Source: Tetradesmus obliquus (Eukaryota > Chlorophyta > Chlorophyceae > Sphaeropleales > Scenedesmaceae). From it: 64,000 nucleotides of DNA. Positions within the stretch are counted from its first letter, which is position 1. Every line of letters starts with the position of its first letter. Position numbers and translations under genes: made by a program. The stretch spans positions 1,770,501 to 1,834,500 of the forward strand of contig CP126192.1 in NCBI GenBank assembly GCA_030272155.1. The letters run 5' to 3'. Shown here one piece after another: positions 40,026-48,933 of this stretch. The notes beneath the pieces are model-generated. The model was given only the letters and a program-made list of their open reading frames with translations, made no database searches and had not been told where the DNA came from.

Positions 40026-42999
40026 TAGCAGTAGCAGCAGTTGCGGTGTTCTAGGAGGTGTTTGAGAATGTCAGCAGCAGCAGGCCATAGAGAAGTGCGG
40101 CAAGCGCACCATCAAGGTGCGGCGCGGCAGCAGCGGCAGCAGCAGCAGCAGCAGCAGTCACGGCATGCTGAGCGGCACCAGCACAGGCGGTGCACACACA
40201 CAGACAGCGGGCACAGTTGCAGCAAGTGGACCAGGGCGTCTGCAGTGGTGCCCGTGCAAGTGCAGGCGCCAGCCAGCAGACCCACGAGCCTTGTAGGGCT
40301 CTGCCAGCAATCCACCTGCATGTCCGCGTGCATGTGCAGCAGCAGCTGCATGTGTGGTCGTATTTGTAAGACCTGCACTTTGCCATCAGCACTGTGCATT
40401 CAACCTGGGGAGGCAGTTTCAGTCTCTCTACTGGTGCTGGAGACACCGACCACCTGTGCTGAACCTCAACCCTGTCTGCTGCCTGTGGACACATGACCTG
40501 CAACAGGTGACCAGCGAGCACAACGAGGAGTGCAAGAAGCTGCTGCGGCTGATGGGCGTGCCCGTGATCGATGCACCATCAGAGGCGGAGGCGCAGTGCG
40601 CAGCCATGGCCAAGTCGGGCGTGGTGTACGGCGCGGCCACAGAGGACATGGACTGCCTCACCTTTGGCTGCCCGGTGCTGATCAGGCACCTGATGGCACC
40701 TGCCAGCCAGAATGCAGCCATACAAGAGTTCAGCCTGCCGGTGCTGCTGGAGGTGGGGCTATGTGTGACAGTATGATAGCTGATGCTGTTGTTTGGTTGT
40801 GGGCTGGTGCAAGGCCTGGGCGGGCGCAGTGCAAGCAGATGCGCGGGCTGATACGGAGGTGGATGCCGCATGCAGCGCCGCAGGAACCTGTGCGGGGAAG
40901 GCAGCAGGGGAACACGCTCAGCAGGAGGAAGGCGGCTGCAGCAGTGCTGCGTGCCGGCATGCAACTTAAGCGCCGACTCTGTGACACACATGATGTCCCT
41001 TGTGCTCTCGATATTGTTTTGTTTGTTGTTGTCAGCTGGCAGCCTTGCCGTATGTATCGTGACGTGCTGCTGCTGCTGCTCATCTGCTGCGTCTGCCGTG
41101 CGTCACCAGGAGCTAGGATTGAACATCACGCAGGTCATCAATCTGTGCATCATCATCATCATCTGCTGCTGCTGCTGCTGCGTCTGCCTCCCCCCACAGG
41201 AGCTGGGCCTGAACATGACGCAGTTCATCGACCTGTGCATCATGTGCGGATGCGATTACGCCGCCAACATCCGCGGCATCGGCGCGGTGCGCGCGCTCAA
41301 CCTCATCAAGCAGCACGGCAGCGTGGAGGCGGCGGTGGCGGTGAGCAGATATAACAAATTTCTATAATATTTCCGATGTAAATATATGTAACACACGCGT
41401 TAAGGGAAGGCAGTGTGGAAACGGCAGGGGGGTGGAGCGCCTCATCAAGCAGCACGGCAGCCGTAGAGGCGGCAGTGGCGGTGGGCTTGAGCGGGGGCAG
41501 GCTGCAGGGAGCAGCAGCAGGGTTCAGACCTTGACCACTTGATCAGGTGCTGTTGCAGCCAGCAGCATGCTGCAGCCAAGAGTGAGGAGTCCATGCCAGG
41601 GTGCAGACAACTTGGAGCAGCTCGAGCTGGCGGCAGCTGCACACAAGGCTGTGCTGCAGGCTGGCTGGAGACTGCCTGTGCAAGCATATGAAACGTGCTT
41701 CGTCTTCCGTACACCCTGTGCACTCCGCAGACTAGTTCATGCAGAACGCCGCAGCCTGCTCCTCTCATCCATTTCTCAAAGGAAACACATTGTAGGACGC
41801 TGCACGGGCACCAGGCGGCCTGATATGTGCGCCGCAATCCCGGCAGCACCACACCCATGCATCTGCAGCCACACCAAAATACACACCCACCACTGTGCTT
41901 ACAGCAGACCATTAACACCACTTCCCACCTGCCTACCTGCCTGCCTGCTGCTGCTGCTGCTGCCGCCGCCAGTCGCTGGACCCCGCCAAGTACCCGCTGC
42001 CCGAGCCGTACCCCTACAAGGAGGCGGCAGCCTTCTTCGCGGAGCCCGAGGTGACGCCCGCAGAGCAGCTGCCGCCGCTCAAGTGGAGCGCGCCGGACGA
42101 GGAGGGGCTCATCGCGTTCCTAGTGGGTGAGTGAGTCAGGGGGCTGGCTGCGCATGGGGTTTGGGGGTGCATTGGCGGATGGCAGCTGCCACCGCTCAAG
42201 TGGAGCGCACTCGATGAGGAGGGGCTGATTCAGTTCCTAGTGGGTGAGTCAGGGGGCTGTATGGGCAGTGGTGGGGGTGCATTTGGCTGATGACAGCTGC
42301 CCCGGCTCAGGTGGAGCGCACCCAATGACGATGGGCTCATCGCGTTCCTTGTGGGTGTGTAAGGGGGCTGGCTAGGCTTGGGGGAATGAGGCGCTGACTG
42401 GTACTGCTGCTGCCCCCGCTCTGCCTGCTGCCTCCCCCGTGCAGGTGAAAACGGCTTCAACGGACACCGCGTGCCATCTGAGCTGCTGCTGCTGCTGCTG
42501 CTGCTCTGCTACCCCTGCTTTGCCTGCTGCCTCTGCTCTGCCTGCAGGCGAGAAGAGCTTCAACGAGGACCGCGTGCTCGCCACATGAGCTGCTGCTGCT
42601 GCTGCCGCCGCTTCTGCCGCCGCCTGTGCCGCCACTCTGCCTGCAGGCGAGAAGAGCTTCAACGAGGACCGCGTGCTCGCCATATGAGCTGCTGCTGCTG
42701 CTGCCACCGCTTCTGCCGCCGCCTGTGCCGCCACTCTGCCTGCAGGCGAGAAGAGCTTCAACGAGGATCGCGTGCGCAACACGGTCAAGAAGATCAACGC
42801 GGCCAAGGGCAAGGCCAGCCAGGGCCGGCTGGAGTCCTTCTTTGGCCCTGTCACAGTCAAGCCCTCGGCAGGCAAGGCCAAGGCGGCGGCAGCAGCAGCA
42901 GCAGCCAAGGGCAAGGGCAAGGGCGGGGCAGGTAAAGGCGGCATGGCTGCCAAGGGAGGGGTGAAGAAGGCGCCGATTTCAGCAGGCAAGAAGAAATGA
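39109..42999 (+). CDS. FEN1: Flap endonuclease 1
   Basis: A structure-specific 5' nuclease that removes flaps in Okazaki-fragment maturation and long-patch base excision repair, acting with PCNA. Six exons with closed phases: 39109-39343, 39695-39858, 40507-40752, 41200-41340, 41973-42126, 42746-42999, giving 397 aa (human 380). Motifs: N-terminal [15 protein letters not shown], metal-site Asp in [23 protein letters not shown], helical-arch region [19 protein letters not shown], active-site acids in [10 protein letters not shown] and [11 protein letters not shown], the H3TH-associated [13 protein letters not shown], the PIP box QGRLESFFG, and a Lys/Ala/Gly-rich basic tail. Plants also carry GCDY. 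Five exon-intron junctions have tandem copies in the neighbouring introns; the real exons are the copies that keep frame and family similarity. Confidence 0.95.
39826..40160 (+). repeat. Three tandem copies of FEN1 exon 2 end with donor
   Basis: Copies start at 39826, 39946 and 40084 (units of 120 and 138 bp). Each carries a version of GCCATAGAGAAGTACGGCAA, ACCATCAAGGTGCGGCGCGG, an AGC/AGT repeat and TTGCGTTGTTCTAGGAG. The first copy is the true exon end at 39858. Copies two and three retain AAGGTGCGG donors but are diverged in the coding part. Confidence 0.92.
41107..41250 (+). repeat. Duplicated FEN1 exon 4 start with acceptor (90-bp unit)
   Basis: CAGGAGCTAGGATTGAACAT at 41107 is a 90-bp-upstream copy of CAGGAGCTGGGCCTGAACAT at 41197. 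The unit includes the CTG-rich tract and GCGTCTGCC before the acceptor. The upstream copy still ends in CCAG before GAGCTA. Confidence 0.92.
41301..41483 (+). repeat. Duplicated FEN1 exon 4 end with donor
   Basis: CCTCATCAAGCAGCACGGCA at 41301, running to the donor at 41341, recurs at 41440-41483 inside the intron. It continues through GTAGAGGCGGCAGTGGCGGT and has a one-base insertion that breaks frame. Confidence 0.9.
42066..42365 (+). repeat. Three tandem copies of FEN1 exon 5 end with donor
   Basis: Copies start at 42066, 42183 and 42294 (117 and 111 bp). Each holds CAGCTGCC, GCTCAAGTGGAGCGC (GCTCAGGTGGAGCGC in copy three), a GAGGAGGGGCT-type block, GTTCCTAGTGGGTGAG or a variant, and AGGGGGCTG. 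Only the first copy is in frame with the rest of FEN1, ending at 42126. Confidence 0.93.
42441..42790 (+). repeat. Four tandem copies of FEN1 exon 6 start with acceptor
   Basis: The GCAG acceptors of the four copies lie at 42441, 42544, 42643 and 42742 (spacings 103, 99, 99). Copies two to four share GCGAGAAGAGCTTCAACGAG and the preceding CTG/CCGCC-rich tract. Copy four continues into the conserved C-terminus. Copies two and three stop after NEDRVLAT and NEDRVLAI. Confidence 0.94.
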
Positions 43000-44540
43000 C
43001 GCGGCGCTGTGGTGCGTTGTGTTGTGATGTTGAAGCTGCATCTTGCTGCCGCATCCATGTCTTGTGCTGCCGGCTATGTGCTGCATGGACTGCTTGGCTG
43101 TTGGGGTGTTGGAAAGCCAGCTATGTCCAATGTACAGTTGCTCACTGTGCGGCATTGGTTGACAGGAAGTTTATTGTTCAGTGGCGTGCTCCCAGCTACT
43201 GCTTGGGCAGCAGTAGCAGCAGCAGCTCGTGTTTGGGCTGATCAGCTGCGCCTGCTCATTGGCTGGCGGCACGCAGTGATCCTGCAGCATGCTCAGCATG
43301 CGCTGCCAATGGCGGTGCGCATTGCGGCATGGTAAACAGAGGTGACTTGAACTTTGTTACCCAACATCGTGCGATCGCTTGAGCATGTTGTGCATCATTG
43401 TGCGCGCTGTGGAGCGTGTCCAGCTGCCAGGCCAGTTTCGATGGCGTGCAGGCAGCCAGCGCTGCATTGCCCACTGTGTTTGGCCAGGCACAGCTGCACC
43501 GTGTGACACGCAATTGCTTGCAAGCTTTGATGGATGCCCCAACTGATTGCTGTGTATGGCCAGCCACTAAAGCCTTGCTCCCCCTGGTAACCAAAGAAAG
43601 TGTAAGCGGCCACTGGCAGTACAGGCGAAGGCAGGCTCGAGCGCTCGAGCTGCTAGCAGGGTGAGGTCAGCACACACTGCACAACACCAGGAATGTGTAC
43701 TACTGTAGTACAGGCGCACCGCAGCCATGAATGGCTCAACAGGTGGCCAAAAAAAAAAACAGGTGGTCATGCTGATCTGCCTACCAGCTGCACTGCTGCC
43801 AAAACAAAAGGCAAAGCTGCCGCTGTAGCACAGCTTGGTCACTACTAAAGGACACATAGACCACACTGGTACCTGCGCAAATGCCCTGCCAAAAGCCAGC
43901 CCAGTAAGCTGTCCAGTCACCTGGCCAGTAGCCACTAGTGGCAGTAGCTGGCTCGTGCAGTGATTTTGCCAGCACCATAATATGCTGATGGCGAAAGGAT
44001 TACTGCAGTGTTGAACAGATAGCAGCTGCGCACATCCATGCACTTGCAGCTGCAAACACCACAGGCCATGGCCACTGCCTTCACCGCGGCAAAACACGAC
44101 ATATGTTCGATTGATTTCACACACCATCATCAACTGTCTATGCTGGTGTGCAACTAAGTGCTTGCTTGTGACTGCAGCCATCATGAAGCACACATGACAG
44201 ACAGCACAGTGATGTCAACACAACTTCAACATGCAATGCTGCCTGTACAGAACTGCTGCCCGCCTCAAGGCTAGCACACCACAATGGCCACATGACGCCA
44301 ATTAAAGCTAATGTACAGCCAACGAGATACCGTCCACGTGTAAGCAAAGCAACCTACACAGATCCAGGTGCCTACTCTTGCCCTGCGCACACGCGTCGAC
44401 AACTGCTGCTACCACAACGTGCAAATCACACATGCATAGGATGCCGTATGAAGCTGGTAGGAGGGGCTACACACTGCACTATTTGCGATAGCTCACAAGC
44501 GCCGCAGCATGCTGCAGTGCTGCGCATATCTGCGGTAGGT
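43000..44540. other. Convergent intergenic region FEN1 / AP2 gene
   Basis: About 1.5 kb between two stop codons facing each other, so it should be mainly 3' UTR of both genes. It contains an A11 run at about 43751 between two ACAGGTGG copies and one TGTAA at 43598 on the FEN1 strand, the polyadenylation signal type known from Chlamydomonas, though 600 bp after the stop. No gene was found. Confidence 0.45.
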
Positions 44541-46191
44541 CTAGTCACACAGCGGCACATAATCATCATTCGCGGAGTCACTGCGCAGCCGCTTTGCAGG
44601 CGGCAGCTCATCATCAATGTCATCACTGGCGCCACTCGCACCACCATCCGCACCACCAGCAGCAGCGTCGCAGCTAAGCCAGGCATCAAGCGTATCAGCC
44701 TCAGCAGCAGCAGCATACTCAAATGATGCATCTGCATCCTCTGCACCCACTGCAGCAGCAGCGCCGCCACCTGAGGTGCTCTCCGCAGGTGCACCAGCAG
44801 CAGCGGAGCCGTGCACCGCAGCAGAGCCAGGCGGCGCAGCACCCTGCAAGCTGTCATTGCCAGCAGCCTCCTCCTGCTGCTGCTGCTGCTGCTGCTGTTG
44901 CTGCTGCTGCCCCGCCACCACTCCAGCCAGCATCCGCAGCTCCTCTTCCAGCTGCTGCGCCTGCCAGTCATAGTCAGCAGCACCGCCTGCACCGCCTGCA
45001 GCAGCCAAATTGCCCTCAGCTGCTGCGCTGCTGCCGGCCCCTTGCTGCCCATGTGGCTCTTCTGCACACTGCGGCTGTTTATCTCCCGGCTGCTGCGCCG
45101 CTGCCACCGCTCCTGCAAGCAGTGCCAGCTCTTCAGCCATCTGCTGCGCCTGTGCATCATAGTCAACAGAGGCAGCGGGGCTTGCTGCAGCTGCATCAGC
45201 ATCCTGCAAACCCTCCTGCAGGCTGCTGACATGCGGCTGCTGCTGACCTGGAGGTGAGGCTCGTTGCCGCTGCTGCATGTCGTGTGCTGCAGGTAGAGGT
45301 GAGGAAGGTGGTGGTGATGTTGGCACTGCTCCTGCCAGCAGCGCCAGCTCCTCAGCCAGCTGCTGCGCCTGCCTGTCATACTCGCTGAGGTTGCCCTGCC
45401 AGCCAGCGTCACCCCGTTGCTGCTGCTGCTGCTGCTGCTGCTGCTTGGTCTTGCTGGCTGCGTTGCGCTGCTTCTGCGCTTCTTGCTGCTTCTGCTCCTG
45501 CTGCTGTGTCTGACCAGAAGAAGCAGCAGCAGCCTCCTCCTCCTCTGCAGCTGCCGCTGCTGCTGCAGCCGCCGCCACAGCAGCCAGGCCCGCCGCACTG
45601 CCAAAGCCCCGCCGGAAGGTCACCCCGCCTGCCGCATCACCAAAGCTGTCATTGTCATAACGCTCGTTATTATCATCATCTGCTGCTGCATCATCCAGCT
45701 GGCCAGGCTCGCCCAGCCCCAGGGCCTGCTGCTGCGCCTGCAGCAGCTCCTGCAGGTGCTGCCGCGCCGTCTGGTCTGCTGCTGCTGCATCACGCGGGTA
45801 GAAGGTGGCCACCTTGGTGTTCTTGGAAAGCAGCTCGCGCACCTTGACAGCCAGCCTGAAAGGGAAGAGTGAGGCGCAGGACAGCGGTGTACAGCAGCGC
45901 AGCATGCAAGAGCACAGGGTTAGCACCGGCCAGCACAAGCCGAAGGAGCACATAATGTGCTAGCAGCAGCCGGCAACAGTGCCAAAGCGAAGGATGTATT
46001 GCCGCTGCCCAGCCATGAGAGATTCTAGCGCACGTGTTACGAAACTGACATGGCTGCTAAGAATCACCCGCCTTGCATTTTAGTGCACAGCACACAAAGT
46101 CCAAAGTCTAGTGTGTCCTTGGATGTCACACACGGCTGGCACAATGCTGAAACTTGATTGCAACTGCTGTATGTACCACTTCTGGGCCTAA

Positions 46192-46225
<34 letters not shown>

Positions 46226-46868
46226 ACTTCGTTGAGCATCAGCCGCCGGCCTCACTTTTCCGCCTCCTCGGCACTGGGCGGCGGCAGGTTGCAGACTGCA
46301 GCAGGGCCCCGCATCTCGCGCGCGGCAGCGTCGTACATCAGCGCAGCCTCCTCGCCAGAGTTGAAGCTGCCTGCAGCAGCAGCAAGCAGCAGCAGCAGCA
46401 GCAGCAGCAGCAAAAGCAGCAGCAGCAGCAGCAAAAGCAAGCAGTGTCACGCACACACAGCTGCGGAGGTGCAGAGGAAGACCATGCTGCAGCAACAGAT
46501 GCAGCACCAGCAGTGGTCGTCAACGCTGCGAGCTGCCCTCACACCCGGCCTCTAACAACCAACATTTGCAGTGCTGCACGGCAGTTACTGCAGGTGTATT
46601 GCAGGTGTAGCCGCACTCCACACAGACAGGACTCTTACAAGCTGTGAAAGGCACACATATGCATAGTGCCGCAGCATGCTACACCATGCAACTGGCAACA
46701 GCAGCCTCAGCCACATGCCCTGGCAGCAGCCCCGCCCACTCACCCAGCCACACACGCGCCCCGGTCTTGGGATCGCGTATCTCCGCGCCCCAGCTGCCCC
46801 ACGGCCGCAGCCGCACACCCCGGTAGCGGCTGGCAGGCCCCTTGCGCTTCTTTGAGCCTGCGCCGCTG

Positions 46869-46903
<35 letters not shown>

Positions 46904-47367
46904 GGGTGAAGGGGGTGGCGGGCTGCTGGGCTGCGGGGAGGGGGCAGCTGCACCCCTGCTGTGGGACTGGTCTGGCTGCTGCCTGGCTGCATCCAGCTGC
47001 GCAGCCTGCTGCTGCTGCTGCTGCTGCTTGGGCTGATCGACGAGGGGTCTGCAAGGAAACGAAGGACAGTTGCAGCGTGTAAGAGTGGGGTTGCTGTTGG
47101 CTGGGCGCACCGATTCTGCGCACCCCCACACTAGAGGTGGTGAGTGTGCGCAAGCACATGGCCAGCCGGTGCACAGGTAAGCACTAAAACAGCTTGTCAC
47201 AACAACACGCCTCACCTGCGCGTCTTAGGAGGCGCAGCAGCGGCGCCCCCAGCACCACCAGTAGCAGTAGCAGCAGCAGCAGGCCAGCTGTGTTGCCCAG
47301 GCCCTAGCACGGCAGCACCTTGCTTGGCTCTGACAGCAGCAGCAGCACCACTGCGCTGCTTGCCAGG

Positions 47368-47398
<31 letters not shown>

Positions 47399-48321
47399 AG
47401 GGGATCCGAGCAGCTGCTGCTGCTGGCACCGCTGCCTGCACGGTCGAGGTCCAGCATCGACTGCTCTGCTGCGGCCATCTGCTGCTGCTGGCCTGCGCTG
47501 ACTGCTGACGCAGCCCCCAACCCCTGCTGTTGCTGCTGCCTGCCACCCAGGCGCTGCTGCAGCTCCATGTACTGCTGCAGCTGCTCCATCATAGCAGATG
47601 GTCCCCGCTGCAGCAGCTGCTGCGGCAGCAGCGTCAGCACATCCTCTGCCACGTGCGCATCACTCTGCAGCTGCGACAGAATGTCCTGCAGGTCTGCTGT
47701 TGCTGCTGCCCGTCCTGCTGTCGCAAGCGCAGCGCGCAGCCCTCCAATCGGCTCTGCAGGCTGCTGCTGCTGCTGCACAGGCTGACTTGCATCAGGCGCT
47801 GCGCCACCAGCAGCGCCTTCCAGCTTCACAGCTGGGTGCTGCTGCTGCTGCTGTTGCTTGGCCTCGGAATGCTCCGCAGTCACCTGCTGCTGCTGCTTCT
47901 CCGTCAGCTGCTCCTGCAGGCGCTGTGCATTCAGCTTGATCAGCAGCGTGTGCAGCGCAATGGCTGCTGTGCCTGACAGCACCTGTGGCTGCGCCAGTGC
48001 CGCGCCAGATAGCAAATTAATGGGGGTGACCTGGTAGGCCAGCACCGTACCACCCTGCTGCTGTTGCTGACTGTCACTGTTGCGCGCTAGCTGACGGCGG
48101 GCAGAGTGCTTTGCTGCTGTTTCGTTCGCCGCTGCGATGGCAGCAGCAGCTGGGCCTGCTGCTGCTGGCGTGGACGCCTTGCAGTTGCTGTTGCATGGCT
48201 GCTGGCTGGTGGCACTGTCCCTGCAGCCTGCAGGCTGCTCAGGGTCTGCAAAGATGCTGATAAGGTGGTCCACGCTGGCGCCGTTTGGCAGCAGTGCTGG
48301 CACTGTTGGCACTGAGGACAT
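44541..48321 (-). CDS. AP2/ERF-domain protein, Gln/Ala-rich
   Basis: A probable DNA-binding transcriptional regulator. Exons read downward: 48321-47216, 47048-46744, 46370-46256, 45855-44541; phases match. Start [14 protein letters not shown]. The single AP2 domain is split by an intron: [20 protein letters not shown] and TGARVWLG on exon 2, then [18 protein letters not shown] and [10 protein letters not shown] on exon 3. It keeps the YRG and WLG elements, with MYD in place of the usual AYD. A basic cluster, [11 protein letters not shown], just before the domain may be a nuclear signal. The N-terminal part (about 370 aa) and the C-terminal part (about 440 aa) are Gln/Ala-rich with acidic stretches. 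The C-terminal exon repeats a motif of the type YD-QAQQ-EEL-LAGAV four times, and the protein ends in an acidic, then basic patch (AKRLRSD). Target genes cannot be inferred. Confidence 0.88.
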
Positions 48322-48933
48322 GGTACCTGTCCTGCACCTGATGCTGCTCACAGGAAGCGGCCTGTCGGCTGAGAGGAAAGCCTGTAACTTACAGCAGCAC
48401 AACGTGCAGCATATGCCGCCCCAGCTTTACTTGGTGCAGTGCATTTTCCGGCGGAGCTGGACGGCGCTGGGGCAGGTGCTATGAGCAGCTCGGTGGAACG
48501 GCGCAGCCCCTGGACCCGGTGCGTGCCTCGATCATATCACCGAGACTAGAATATTATCAGTTCGATGCACACACGTCGATACAGAACTCCGGCACCTCCG
48601 CCCTACGCCGCAGCTCAGCACATTGACCTGCGCATGTTTGGCTATTTGTCGAGCATCAAGTACAACAGATTTTCATAAGCATCGTATCGAGGCATTAGAT
48701 CTGGGTGGTGGCACCGAGCAGCTTGGGGGTCACATGTCTGAAGCTGAACAGGCATTGACAGGCATCAACACACTTGCAGAACAGTAACCTGACCCTTGCC
48801 TCAAGGCTGCTCCGTGCTTTCAATTCACGCTGATCAGTTGCTTGATGCCAATGGGCCTGCTGTTCCACTGCTGCCATCGTCCCCACTTCACTACCCGCCA
48901 TCTGCGTGTCTGCACGCCACGAGACATGCAGCA
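48322..48933. promoter_or_regulatory. Divergent promoter region, AP2 gene / SLC35F-like gene
   Basis: 612 bp between the AP2-protein start (-) and the transporter start (+). It must hold both 5' UTRs and promoters. No specific site was assigned. The segment around 48520-48700 is free of triplet repeats. Confidence 0.5.

Noticed and set aside
39826..42790. Regularly spaced repeats in FEN1 considered as a CRISPR-like or minisatellite array
   Set aside because: Units match exon ends and splice sites of the same gene, there are no unique spacers, and the host is eukaryotic.
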